DNA of 64,000 nucleotides, taken from Noviherbaspirillum sp. Root189. Lineage in GTDB: Bacteria; Pseudomonadota; Gammaproteobacteria; Burkholderiales; Burkholderiaceae_D. This document shows, one piece after another, positions 44,717 to 53,769 of this stretch. The translations under genes and the position numbers were made by a program. Positions within the stretch are counted from its first letter, which is position 1. The number at the start of each line of letters is the position of its first letter. The stretch is taken from contig NZ_LMHZ01000056.1 in assembly GCF_001428545.1 (NCBI RefSeq), positions 176,297 to 240,296 of the forward strand, written 5' to 3'. The notes below the pieces were generated by a model that had not been told where the DNA came from, searched no databases, and saw only the letters and a program-made list of their open reading frames with translations.

Positions 44717-45772
44717 ATGTCCAACGATCACACCCCGGCTGCGGCAACGATCCGCGCCACCCTGAATGATGTCGCACATGCGGCAGGCGTCGATGTTTCC
44801 ACCGCATCCCGGGTGCTGCGCGGCGTGCAGAAGCAGCGTGTGGCGGAGGAAACCAGACAGCGCATTTTGGATGCGGCCAAGGCACTGGACTACCGGCCCA
44901 ACTTCACTGCACGCAGCCTGCGCGCGGCGAAAACATTTACGCTGGGTATCGCGGTCCCGCAGCTCGACAATCCGGTGTACTCGCAGATGATTATTGGAGC
45001 GGAGCGCGGAGCGCGCGAACGCGGCTATTCGTTGCTGATTGCGCACATCGGAGAAGGATCGTCGGACGAGGATGCGTACGAACGATTAGCTACCGCCAAC
45101 CGGGTCGACGGCCTGCTGATCACCACGCTCGACGACAACAGCGTCGTGCTGCGGGCGGCGCGAAAAGCAAGGGTGCCGGTCGTGATGCTCAATCGCACCG
45201 TCGACGGAATTGAAAATTCGGTCTACTTCGAGAGTGCCAGAGCAGCCAGAATGGCGATGGAACATCTGATCGGCCTCGGACATACCCGCATCGCCCATCT
45301 GTCCGGCCAGCTCAACCCATCCACCGGTGTCGGTCGCTTCGCGGGTTATCGCGATGCGCTGGAGCTGGCAGGTATCGCCATTGACCCAAGCCTGGTGGAG
45401 GTATCCGGCTATACGATCAAGGGCGGTGCCGACGCGATGCGGGCGGTGCTGCAACGGTCCAGCGCGCCGCCGACGGCGGTGTTCCCGATCACACTGACGG
45501 CAGCGGCTGGCGCGGTAATGGCAATCCAGCAGTACGGCCTGCGCATCCCCGAAGATCTGTCCGTCATCACCGTCCACGACGGCGCACTGGCAGAAGCGAT
45601 GTATCCGCCACTGACGACGGTGCGCATGCCGATCGACCAGATGGGATACGACGGCGCGATTGGTCTGATCGATATTATCGAGGGACGCCGCGACGGCGTA
45701 TCCGAGGCGTTGCTGCCGCTGGAACTGGTCGTGCGCGGCTCGACCGCGGCGCCGCGGCCGGCTGGCCGCTAA
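44717..45772 (+). CDS. LacI-family transcriptional regulator
   Basis: 351 residues from the ATG at 44717; a GTG at 44654 is possible, and neither start has a clear ribosome-binding site. The helix-turn-helix is TLNDVAHAAGVDVSTASRVLRG, followed by the hinge helix NFTARSLRAAKT. The sugar-binding-like core (FTLGIAVPQLDNPVYSQMIIGAERGARERGY, DGLLITTLDD, HTRIAHLSGQ) is complete. It converges with the last gene of the polyol-type operon, five bases apart. A LacI-type operator lies at that operon's promoter (55281-55298), so it is the likely repressor. Confidence 0.9.
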   Translation: MSNDHTPAAATIRATLNDVAHAAGVDVSTASRVLRGVQKQRVAEETRQRILDAAKALDYRPNFTARSLRAAKTFTLGIAVPQLDNPVYSQMIIGAERGARERGYSLLIAHIGEGSSDEDAYERLATANRVDGLLITTLDDNSVVLRAARKARVPVVMLNRTVDGIENSVYFESARAARMAMEHLIGLGHTRIAHLSGQLNPSTGVGRFAGYRDALELAGIAIDPSLVEVSGYTIKGGADAMRAVLQRSSAPPTAVFPITLTAAAGAVMAIQQYGLRIPEDLSVITVHDGALAEAMYPPLTTVRMPIDQMGYDGAIGLIDIIEGRRDGVSEALLPLELVVRGSTAAPRPAGR

Positions 45773-45777
45773 CCCAG

Positions 45778-46869
45778 CTAATCCAGCCCTCGCCCAAGCG
45801 CATCGGCGCGGCGGAGGCAATCGGCGACCCGCGACGCGTTCGCCGCAGGACGCAGATTCCCGATATACGGCGCCGCGCATGTCCTTTCAGTGATGCCGTC
45901 CAGTTCATCGTCAGTGATGGCCGGCACGTTCATGTCCGCAAAGCGCACAGGCAATCCCAGCTCGCGGCAAAAACGCGCATGCCGTTCCACTTCTTCCAGC
46001 GGGCGCTCTTCGGCGATCAGCTGTACGATGGTGCCGAACGCAACCAGTTCGCCGTGCAAGAATCCGCCAAGTACCGGATGCGCCGTGAAGCCGCGTGTCA
46101 GCGCATGCGACAACGACAGCCCGCCGCTTTCGAAACCGAGACCGCTGAGCAGGACGGATGCCTCGACCGCGCGTTCGACCGCTTCGTTCGGCGTACCATG
46201 GGTACGTACCTGGCGCACTGCTTCTGCTCCGAACTCGATGATCGTCTCGTAGCAGCGGTCCGCCAGAAGGCGCGCCGTCGCCAGTGACGCAGTGCCGAAG
46301 AAGTTCTTCCCGCCGGCGAGATGACATTGCTGCGCCTCGAATTTCTTGCTCAGTGCATCGCCCAGCCCGGCGCTGAAGAATCGGGCTGGCGCACGGCTGA
46401 TGATCGCAGTGTCGACCAGAACCACGTCAGGATTGCGCGTCATGGTCTCGACGCCAGCGACCCGGTGCTGCTCGTCGTAGAGCACGATCAGACGGCTGGT
46501 CGGGGAGTCATTGGAGGCGATCGACGGCACGATCATGAGCCGCGCGCCAACCGCCTTCGCGACGCCTTTCGCGGTATCAATGGTTTTTCCGCCGCCGAAG
46601 CCTATCACCAGATCGGCGCCGGCACCTTCTTCGGACAGTGCCTGGATCGACTCCTTCGTGCATTCGCCGGCGAAGCGCAAGTGCCGGGCACTGACGCCCG
46701 AAGATGCCAGCGCTGTATCCAGCGCGGCGCCGGCAGCTTGCCGCACAATATCGTCCATGACGACAACCGGCGACATGCAGCCGAATTCCCGCAGCAGGCT
46801 GCCCAGCTCGGCAATGGCACCCGGTCCCTGAAGATACCGGCCTGGAAAACCTATGGTCTTGACTGTCAT
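45778..46869 (-). CDS. Iron-containing alcohol dehydrogenase, glycerol dehydrogenase (GldA)-like
   Basis: 363 residues from the ATG at 46869 (AAAGGA upstream). It begins KTIGFPGRYLQGPGAIAELG, has the NAD motif GFGGGKTIDTAKGVA and metal ligands Asp in GLGDALSKKFEAQ, His in LSLSHALTRGF and His in GGFLHGELVAFG. Length and motifs match GldA. It oxidises a vicinal diol such as glycerol to the ketone. It is the ninth and last gene of the operon, 11 bases after the SDR gene. The true substrate is likely a polyol or ether related to what the ABC system imports. Confidence 0.88.
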   Translation of the reverse strand: MTVKTIGFPGRYLQGPGAIAELGSLLREFGCMSPVVVMDDIVRQAAGAALDTALASSGVSARHLRFAGECTKESIQALSEEGAGADLVIGFGGGKTIDTAKGVAKAVGARLMIVPSIASNDSPTSRLIVLYDEQHRVAGVETMTRNPDVVLVDTAIISRAPARFFSAGLGDALSKKFEAQQCHLAGGKNFFGTASLATARLLADRCYETIIEFGAEAVRQVRTHGTPNEAVERAVEASVLLSGLGFESGGLSLSHALTRGFTAHPVLGGFLHGELVAFGTIVQLIAEERPLEEVERHARFCRELGLPVRFADMNVPAITDDELDGITERTCAAPYIGNLRPAANASRVADCLRRADALGRGLD

Positions 46870-46880
46870 TCTTCGTCCTT

Positions 46881-47651
46881 TCAATTTCCCCAATAGAAAT
46901 CGCGCCGGCCGCCATCCATGCACACCAGTTCGCCGTTGATGAACGCTGCCTGGTGCGAGCAGAGAAAGACCACTAACGCAGCGACTTCTTCCGGCCTGCA
47001 GGTGCGGCCCACCGGGTTCTGCTTGCAGAGCCGTTCACGCATCTCTTCAGAGAATTGCGCAATCAGTTCGGTCTCGACATAGCCAGGAGCAATTGCATTG
47101 GCGGTAATTCCAAGTGGGCCGGCTTCCTTGGCGAGCGTGCGCGTGAACCCTGCGATCCCGGCCTTTGCCGCCGCATAGTGTGCCACTCCCGGCCGCCCAC
47201 CGCCGGTGAAGTTCATCGACGACACATTGATAATGCGGCCGAAGCGATTTACCTTCATCGCAGTCATCGCTTCGCGCGACCACAAAAAGGTGCTTCTCAT
47301 GTGGACATGGATCATTGTGTCCCAGGCATCAACTGGCATGTCTTCCACGTGGTAGGCCGGCTTGACGCCGATACCTGCGTTGTTGACCAGGATGTCGAGC
47401 CGCCCGAAGCGCTCAACGATGCGGGCGACCGTATTCCGTGCCACCGACTCGTCGGCGGCGTCCCCCGGATAGCAGACCGCGTGTATGCCCATGCCGGTGA
47501 GTGCATTGACCGCCACCTCCCCTGCCTCGGGGTCGAGTTCATTGAGCACGATAAGCGCCCCTTCCTCTCCCAGTGCACGCGCATCAGCCAGGCCAATACC
47601 GCGTGCGCCGCCAGTAATCAGTGCAACCTTGTCCTGCAATCCGAAATCCAT
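46881..47651 (-). CDS. SDR-family oxidoreductase of the polyol-type operon
   Basis: 256 residues. Cofactor motif TGGARGIGLADARAL, NNAGIG at about 90, Ser in NVSSMNFTG at about 143 and YAAAK at about 158. The group resembles polyol and 3-oxoacyl-ACP-type dehydrogenases. It starts three bases after the permease gene, so it is clearly in the operon. Together with GldA it offers two successive NAD(P)-linked oxidations of an imported polyhydroxy compound. Confidence 0.88.
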   Translation of the reverse strand: MDFGLQDKVALITGGARGIGLADARALGEEGALIVLNELDPEAGEVAVNALTGMGIHAVCYPGDAADESVARNTVARIVERFGRLDILVNNAGIGVKPAYHVEDMPVDAWDTMIHVHMRSTFLWSREAMTAMKVNRFGRIINVSSMNFTGGGRPGVAHYAAAKAGIAGFTRTLAKEAGPLGITANAIAPGYVETELIAQFSEEMRERLCKQNPVGRTCRPEEVAALVVFLCSHQAAFINGELVCMDGGRRDFYWGN

Positions 47652-47654
47652 GAT

Positions 47655-48491
47655 CTAACCTTTCAGTGCGCCAGCCGCGAGGCCTTTGATGAAATAGCGT
47701 GACAGGAACATGAACATGATGAACAGAGGCAACGCAATCAGCGTCGCGCCCGCCATCAGTTCACCCCATCGCGCATCGAAGGTGCCGAGTATCGAGGCGA
47801 GTCCGACCGGCAGGGTCTTGTTCGCATCGCTGTTGACCAGCACGAATGAGAACACATAGTCGGTCCAGGACAGCAGGAACGAAAAAATCGCCACGGTGAT
47901 GATGCCCGGCGCCGACAGCGGCAGCACCATGCGGAAGAAGGCGCCAGCTCGTGAGCAGCCATCGACCATTGCTGCCTCCTCGAGATCGAACGGCATGGCC
48001 TTGAAAAATCCCCACAGCATCCAGACGCCCAGCGGAATCGACAGCGTGCAATGCGCCATGACCACGGCGATCAGGTGATCGGCCAGCCCCATGCGCGCGA
48101 AGATCGACAATAGTGGAATCGCCAGCAGCAGCGGCGGAAACATATAGGCATACAACATGCTGCCGATGATCAGCGTCTTGCCCGGTACCCGGTAGCGGGT
48201 CACGACATAGGCAATCACCACTGACACCAGCAGGGTGATCACCACGACGGCCAGTGCGACCTGCACGCTGTTAGCAAATTGCACCGGGTAATCGGTCAGC
48301 TCCAGCAGGTTGCGGTAGGCACTGAATTTCCAGTCGATGTTTTCCGGGATCAGCTTCGGCGGGGCGAACAGGTCGCGCTCGGGCCGAACGCTGGAAGCGA
48401 TCATCCAATAGATCGGAAAAAAGGACCATAGTCCGAGCAGTGCGGCGGCCACCAGTGTCATGGCGCGCAGGATCAACGGTCGGTCGTTCAT
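47655..48491 (-). CDS. Carbohydrate ABC transporter permease, MalG/UgpE type
   Basis: 278 residues with six hydrophobic segments. The EAA loop is EEAAMVDGCSRAGAFFRMVLP in the expected place. It overlaps the partner permease gene by 4 nt. With the ATPase and binding protein upstream it forms a complete CUT1-type importer. Confidence 0.9.
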   Translation of the reverse strand: MNDRPLILRAMTLVAAALLGLWSFFPIYWMIASSVRPERDLFAPPKLIPENIDWKFSAYRNLLELTDYPVQFANSVQVALAVVVITLLVSVVIAYVVTRYRVPGKTLIIGSMLYAYMFPPLLLAIPLLSIFARMGLADHLIAVVMAHCTLSIPLGVWMLWGFFKAMPFDLEEAAMVDGCSRAGAFFRMVLPLSAPGIITVAIFSFLLSWTDYVFSFVLVNSDANKTLPVGLASILGTFDARWGELMAGATLIALPLFIMFMFLSRYFIKGLAAGALKG

Positions 48492-49375
48492 TTGTTGCCA
48501 CCCTTTCCGTCCAGCGGATAGAAGTAGAAGTACACGATGATCAGTATCGAGAGTACGGCGAACGAGAGCGTGGCGACTGCCGCCCCGCCCCCGACGTCAT
48601 ACTGCAGGAAGGCCTTTCGATAAGCCATGACCGGCAAATGCTCGGTGGCCGACAGCGGTCCGCCCTTGGTCATCAGCCAGATGATGTCGAACTTGTTGAA
48701 CATCCAGATACTGCGCAGGAGGACGATGACCATCAGCATCGGAACCAGCATCGGGATGGTGACATGCCAGAACCGCTTCCACGGCCCGGCGCCATCGACA
48801 CGCGCGGCCTCATACAAGGATTTAGGGATGGTCTGCAAGGCCGCAAGAAACGAGATGGTGACGAATGGTGTCCAGGTCCAGACGCTGGCGACCACCACGA
48901 CCAGCATTGCCATCGTCGGGTCTTCGAACCATGCCGGTCGACCAAATCCCAATCGCTCCGCCCACACGGTAAACAGTCCGAGGCTGCCATCCAGAAGCCA
49001 TTGGAAGGCAACTGCGACCACCACTGTCGGCAGCAGGTAAGGCAGCACCGCAAGGCCGCGGATTACCGGACGGCCAAAGAACGGCTGGTCAAGCAGCAGC
49101 GCACAGGCGATGCCGAGCGTGACCTGCAGCAGGATGGTGACCACGCTGAATGTGATGCCGATTCCGAACGCTCGCCAGAAACCGCTTTCTCCCAGCATGC
49201 GCAGGTAGTTTCCAAGCCCGACCCAGGTGCGCTCGGAGACGAAGGACTCCGAGCGATAGAAGCTCAGCTGGATCGCGTGCAGCACGGGAAACAGGATCAG
49301 GACCAGCGTGACGGCGACGCTGGCGACGAAGGCGACCAGCAGTAGCTTGTCGCTGTTTGTGCGAAAAGAGAGCAT
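48488..49375 (-). CDS. Carbohydrate ABC transporter permease, MalF/UgpA type
   Basis: 295 residues, six membrane segments, EAA loop YEAARVDGAGPWKRFWHVTIP. It starts 72 bases after the binding-protein stop. The N-terminal cytoplasmic part is short, as in UgpA. Confidence 0.9.
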   Translation of the reverse strand: MLSFRTNSDKLLLVAFVASVAVTLVLILFPVLHAIQLSFYRSESFVSERTWVGLGNYLRMLGESGFWRAFGIGITFSVVTILLQVTLGIACALLLDQPFFGRPVIRGLAVLPYLLPTVVVAVAFQWLLDGSLGLFTVWAERLGFGRPAWFEDPTMAMLVVVVASVWTWTPFVTISFLAALQTIPKSLYEAARVDGAGPWKRFWHVTIPMLVPMLMVIVLLRSIWMFNKFDIIWLMTKGGPLSATEHLPVMAYRKAFLQYDVGGGAAVATLSFAVLSILIIVYFYFYPLDGKGGNK

Positions 49376-49447
49376 AGATGTTTGAACCTGGCTGCGTGAA
49401 TTCGCAGGCCCGCTGCGCGGCGGCGCTGCGGGCCTGGCAGGTGGTTG

Positions 49448-50797
49448 TCAGAGCACGGTCCGGTATTTCGCTGCCATGACATCGACTGCCTCTGTGGCCG
49501 GCATGTTCTTGTACAAGACATTCTGGACCGCATCGCAGATGGCAAACGTTTCGAACATCTTCCCAGGCCGCAGATCGATTTCCGGACCTTCGGTATCGAT
49601 AGATCGGATCACCGCGTCCTTTCGGGTCAGTATGCTCTTCATGAACTCGACCAGTTCCCCATGCTTCTCGATCAGCGGATGCGCACGCCAGCGGCTGTCG
49701 TCATAAACATCCATTCGCGGCGGCTGCATGTGCAGCGGCGCGGAGTGCAGGAAATTGATGTAGTGGTTGTCGACGAACCATTCCATGAACTTCAGGGACT
49801 CTTCGCGCATCGGCGTGTTGAGTACGACCCAGCCATCGTAGCCGTGGTTGACGGCCTGGGACTTGCCGGCCGAGTCCGGGTACATGAAGAATCCAGTCTT
49901 GGCGACCAAGTCCGGTGCCTTGTCCTCCAATACCTCAATCAGGCGTCCGGCATACGGCGCGTGCGCGATCTGTCCGCCGGAGTACTGGCCAAGCACTGTT
50001 CCAAACAGGGCTTGCGTCATTCCCTGCGGCATGGATGGCGCCATCTTTTTCATGAACTCGAGATAGCGTACGACCTTCGGCTTCATCTCCGCATTGTCGA
50101 CGATCAGCTTGTAATTATTGTCCAGCATGCGCACCCCGTCCGCCCACATGTACCCGATGGACATCCATTGGGCGGCGGCGTTCGAGCCTACCGGGTGGCC
50201 TACGCCATACTTGCCGCCTTCCGTCAGCGCCCTGCAATTTTCCGCCATCTGGTCCCAGGTGGTCGGGACCTTCAGTCCTTTCTGCTGGTACAGATCCTTG
50301 CGGTAGTACATCCAGCAGAAGTTGTAGTCGTACGGATACCAGTAATTTTCGCCCTTGATGGGAAACAGGACGTTCGGTCCCCACTTGTGACGCTGCACCA
50401 ATTTGGTCAGCGGCACCAGTTTGTCTGCCTGCTGCAGCAGCAATACATGGCCGCCGAACGCGAGCGTCCCCACGTCATAAGAGGTGCCTGCGGCAATTGC
50501 GCTCTGCAGCTTGTTGTATGCGTCGTCCGGCGGCACCGTATCGATGACCACCTTGATACCCGTTTTCTTCTCGTACTCTGCTGCGGCAACCCGTAGCGCC
50601 CGTACCGATTCGCGCCCCGGCTCGGCATTCAGGAAACGCAGGATCTTGGGCTGCGCAAATACCGCTGGCGCACCGACGGCCATCAGCGCCGCTCCCGCAG
50701 CCGCTGACTTCAGCACGCTGCGCCGGCTGACCGGTGGCTTCTCCTGGGCAAGACGGCATTCCTCTGCCAGCAAATCGTTCTGGTCACGCTGAGTCAT
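49448..50797 (-). CDS. Extracellular sugar/polyol-binding protein with twin-arginine signal
   Basis: 449 residues of the SBP family 1 (UgpB/MalE-like). The N-terminus has a Tat-type motif SRRSVLKSAAAGAALMAV and a cleavage site near VFAQ. The mature sequence contains KILRFLNAEPGRESVRALRV, YDVGTLAFGGHVLL and WDQMAENCRALTEGGKYG. Tat export would mean the protein folds in the cytoplasm first. The ligand is unknown; the operon points to a polyol or glycerol-like compound. Confidence 0.88.
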   Translation of the reverse strand: MTQRDQNDLLAEECRLAQEKPPVSRRSVLKSAAAGAALMAVGAPAVFAQPKILRFLNAEPGRESVRALRVAAAEYEKKTGIKVVIDTVPPDDAYNKLQSAIAAGTSYDVGTLAFGGHVLLLQQADKLVPLTKLVQRHKWGPNVLFPIKGENYWYPYDYNFCWMYYRKDLYQQKGLKVPTTWDQMAENCRALTEGGKYGVGHPVGSNAAAQWMSIGYMWADGVRMLDNNYKLIVDNAEMKPKVVRYLEFMKKMAPSMPQGMTQALFGTVLGQYSGGQIAHAPYAGRLIEVLEDKAPDLVAKTGFFMYPDSAGKSQAVNHGYDGWVVLNTPMREESLKFMEWFVDNHYINFLHSAPLHMQPPRMDVYDDSRWRAHPLIEKHGELVEFMKSILTRKDAVIRSIDTEGPEIDLRPGKMFETFAICDAVQNVLYKNMPATEAVDVMAAKYRTVL

Positions 50798-50846
50798 TTT
50801 TTGTCTCCTTTGTTAGTGTGATGAAATGAACTGCTTGCCACTACGG

Positions 50847-51962
50847 TTACGCCATGTCCAGATTCACTCCCGATGCGGCGTCAAACAGGTGAATGCGGGA
50901 GTAGTCCAGACTGATGCACGCACGATCGCCTGGATGCACATCGTTGCGTCGGCCACCGAGGACGCGGATGCGTGCCGATGCTGCGCCTTGCGCACCGGCG
51001 CCAGACGTCTCCAGCATGATCAGCGTCTGCGCGCCGAGTTGTTCGACCAGGACCACCGTCGCTGCATTGCCATTGGCTTCCTCACCGGTCATGCGCGCGT
51101 GCTCCGGCCTGAAGCCCAGCACAACTTCGCTATCCGGACGCGCCTTCGCAGGCGGGGCATCGACCGGGACCTGCAGACCGGGAGCATCGAATATCAAGCG
51201 TCCGGCGCTGGTACGCAGCCGTCCCTTGACGAGATTCATTTCGGGCGCGCCGATGAAGCCTGCCACAAAGAGATTGGCTGGCCGGTCGTAGACCTCCAGT
51301 GGCCGCCCTACTTGCTGTACCTGGCCCTGGTTCATGATCACAATGCGGTCGCCGAGCGTCATCGCCTCAACCTGGTCATGGGTAACGTAGACCATGTTGG
51401 TGGCGACGCGCCGATGCAGTTGGGCGATTTCTTCCCGCATGCGGATGCGCAGCTTGGCGTCGAGGTTAGACAGTGGCTCGTCGAGCAGGAATACCTCCGG
51501 CGAACGCACTAATGCGCGCCCAAGAGACACACGTTGCATCTGACCGCCCGAGAGTTCGCGCGGCTTGCGGCCGAGGAGGTTTTCGATGCCCAGCATCTCT
51601 GCCGCCCAGCGCACCTTGCTTTCAATTTCGGCTGTCGGCACCTTTCGCATGCGCAGCCCGAAAGCAAGGTTTTCGCGCACGGTCTTGTGCGGATACAGCG
51701 CATAGTTCTGGAATACCATCGCGATATTGCGTTCCCCGGGCTGCAGTCGGGTGACGTCACGGCCGCCGATATGGATGGTTCCGCTGCTGACTTCCTCCAG
51801 TCCGGCCAGCATCCGCAGCGTGGTCGACTTGCCGCAACCGGACGGTCCGACAAGGACGACAAACTCGCTGTCGGCCATCTCGAGGTCAAGCTCATGCACC
51901 ACCGCCTGCTCGCCGAAGCGCTTGCACACTCTGGAAAGAACGATCTTGTTCATCGCGCTCAT
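50847..51962 (-). CDS. ABC transporter ATP-binding protein, UgpC/MalK type
   Basis: 371 residues from the ATG at 51962, which overlaps the kinase stop as ATGA; a Met three codons later is possible. Walker A GPSGCGKSTTLRMLAG, Q-loop VFQNYALYPHKTV, signature LSGGQMQRVSLGRAL, Walker B VFLLDEPLSNLDA, switch VTHDQVEAM. The C-terminal TOBE/regulatory domain (about residues 235-371) is present, as in MalK. Confidence 0.92.
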   Translation of the reverse strand: MSAMNKIVLSRVCKRFGEQAVVHELDLEMADSEFVVLVGPSGCGKSTTLRMLAGLEEVSSGTIHIGGRDVTRLQPGERNIAMVFQNYALYPHKTVRENLAFGLRMRKVPTAEIESKVRWAAEMLGIENLLGRKPRELSGGQMQRVSLGRALVRSPEVFLLDEPLSNLDAKLRIRMREEIAQLHRRVATNMVYVTHDQVEAMTLGDRIVIMNQGQVQQVGRPLEVYDRPANLFVAGFIGAPEMNLVKGRLRTSAGRLIFDAPGLQVPVDAPPAKARPDSEVVLGFRPEHARMTGEEANGNAATVVLVEQLGAQTLIMLETSGAGAQGAASARIRVLGGRRNDVHPGDRACISLDYSRIHLFDAASGVNLDMA

Positions 51963-53482
51963 CCCGTTATGCGTGACAGAGCATGGTTGACGTTCGCCAG
52001 GCCGGCCTGTGCTTCCTTGTAGACCCCGAACAGGCGATCGTAGAACGCGACGTTGTCCGGGTCGGGAGTCGACCTGTCGATGACTTTTGCACAAGCAGCG
52101 GCCGCTGACAATTCATCGCTGAATACCCCAATACCCACGCCGGCAAGCAGGGCGGCGCCGAAAGAGGCATCGGTAGTCTCCGGCAGGAGAATTTCGACAT
52201 TCAGCACGTCTGCGACGATCTGGCGCCAGGTCGCGCTTTTCGAGCCGCCCCCAATGATGCGCGCCGTGCGGATATCCATTTCCTGCGCACGGAACTGGTC
52301 GAGCACATCGCGCAGCGAGAAAGCGATTCCTTCATAGATCGCCCGCGAGAAATGCGCCTTATCGTGCCGGAACGTCATGCCGACGAAGTCCGCACGCAGC
52401 ATCGGGTCCCAGTACGGTGCCCGTTCGCCCTGCAGGTAAGGATGGAAGAGCAATCCCTCGGCACCCGGGCGCACGGTGGCGGCGAGCCGGTCAATTTCGG
52501 CGAACGCGGCGCTGCCGCTGGTACCGGCCCCCATCATGAAGCGGTCGCGGAACCAGCGATGTGCCGATGCGCAGCTATTGGTCCCTGTGATGGTGTACCA
52601 CAGCCCCGGCACGGCAAGCGGATAGTTGATCAATGTCGGGTGGACCCGCGGCTCGCGGCTCACCACACTGATGGTGCCGGCAGTGGCAAGCTTGACAGTG
52701 CCATCTCCCGGACGGACCGAGCCCGCACCGAAGGTCTCGATCGAGGTATCTGACGTGCCGCAGACTACCGGCGTGCCTTCCGCCAACCCGGCGGCACGCG
52801 CCGCTGCCGCCGTCACCTGGCCCACGATGGTGGTGGGTGTCACCAGCGGCGGCAGCGTGGCGATGTCCCAGTGCGCCATGTCGCACAGTTCCGGCGACCA
52901 TCTGTCGTTCGCTGCATCGAATAGCAGCGTACCGACCGCTTCGGTGCGGTCGGTCTCCCAGGTGCCCGTCAGACGCGAGCGCAGCCAGTCCTTGGCAACA
53001 TAGACACGCGCAGTGCGACGCACGGCGTCGGGTTCATGGCGTGCGAGCCAGAGGAACTGTGGCAGGGTCCAGGTCGGCGCAGGCCGGTTCAGCCCGATGG
53101 CGAGGATGCGGTCTCCGTATTTCTCCTGCAGTTCACGCGACTCGGCGCCGCTGCGCTGGTCATTCCACAGAATGGCGGGCCGCACCAGTCTGCCCTGTCC
53201 GTCTTCCAGGACCGGGGTGTGTGCACCGGCGCTGAAGGAAATGGCGGCAATCTGACCAGCGGTCAGACCCGCTTCTTTCAATGCCATCGGTACGGTGGTG
53301 CAGACCGCCTTCCACCAATCCTCCGGGTCCTGCTCACTCCAGAGCGGATGGGGCGAATGGGTAACGATATCGACCGCCGCGCTGCCGCGGACACGCCCCG
53401 AAGAATCGATGATCATGGTCTTCAGACTGCCGGCGCCGATATCGATGCCCATCAGGCAGGTCTTTTCAGGTACGGCGCTCAT
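51959..53482 (-). CDS. FGGY-family carbohydrate kinase
   Basis: 507 residues. It has the ATPase core motifs MGIDIGAGSLKTMIIDSSG, WNDQRSGAE, and GTSDTSIETFGAGSVRPGDG, and the C-terminal signature GGGSKSATWRQIVADVLN. Closest in layout to xylulokinase-like and polyol/ketose kinases rather than glycerol kinase. It presumably phosphorylates the ketose or triose formed from the imported compound. It overlaps both neighbours by 4 nt, and so is tightly coupled to the small Cys protein and to the ATPase gene. Confidence 0.9.
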   Translation of the reverse strand: MSAVPEKTCLMGIDIGAGSLKTMIIDSSGRVRGSAAVDIVTHSPHPLWSEQDPEDWWKAVCTTVPMALKEAGLTAGQIAAISFSAGAHTPVLEDGQGRLVRPAILWNDQRSGAESRELQEKYGDRILAIGLNRPAPTWTLPQFLWLARHEPDAVRRTARVYVAKDWLRSRLTGTWETDRTEAVGTLLFDAANDRWSPELCDMAHWDIATLPPLVTPTTIVGQVTAAAARAAGLAEGTPVVCGTSDTSIETFGAGSVRPGDGTVKLATAGTISVVSREPRVHPTLINYPLAVPGLWYTITGTNSCASAHRWFRDRFMMGAGTSGSAAFAEIDRLAATVRPGAEGLLFHPYLQGERAPYWDPMLRADFVGMTFRHDKAHFSRAIYEGIAFSLRDVLDQFRAQEMDIRTARIIGGGSKSATWRQIVADVLNVEILLPETTDASFGAALLAGVGIGVFSDELSAAAACAKVIDRSTPDPDNVAFYDRLFGVYKEAQAGLANVNHALSRITG

Positions 53483-53760
53483 GTCTCAATCCTTTCGGCC
53501 AGCGCCGCATCGAGCGTGGCGGGGATATTCAGGCCGTAGGTGCAGTGCCCTACGCTGGCATTGGCGGCGTCTCGCCTGCCAAGCGCAGTCCGCGTGTCAA
53601 TGTCGAGCGGCAGACGGCCGTCGAGCACCGCCAGGGTGATCAGCGACAGCGCCGAAGGGGTCTGTGATTCCGTCTGTACTGCGTCGTTATCAGCATAGCT
53701 CGGCCGGCAGGTGTTCGGACAGTAGGCACAGGTTGTCAATGTGGCGCGATGTTCGTTCAT
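53479..53760 (-). CDS. Small protein with CxxCxxxC motif, possible Fe-S partner of the FAD oxidase
   Basis: 93 residues. It starts nine bases after the oxidase stop and overlaps the kinase start by 4 nt (ATGA), so it is a real gene. The N-terminus TTCAYCPNTCRPSYAD recalls the cluster-binding start of GlpC/GlcF-type ferredoxins, which read CxxCPxLCxxxCP, but the fourth Cys is absent. A single further Cys is in VGHCTYGLNIP near residue 73. Four cysteines could still hold one 4Fe-4S cluster. The middle (LSLITLAVLDGRLPLDID) resembles the helical linker in the same proteins. A remnant or a minimal electron carrier for the oxidase are the two readings. Confidence 0.68.
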   Translation of the reverse strand: MNEHRATLTTCAYCPNTCRPSYADNDAVQTESQTPSALSLITLAVLDGRLPLDIDTRTALGRRDAANASVGHCTYGLNIPATLDAALAERIET

Positions 53761-53769
53761 GGTATCTCC

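Noticed and set aside
49445-50596. A 383-codon plus-strand frame
   Set aside because: Antisense to the binding-protein gene of the polyol-type operon; no family features.
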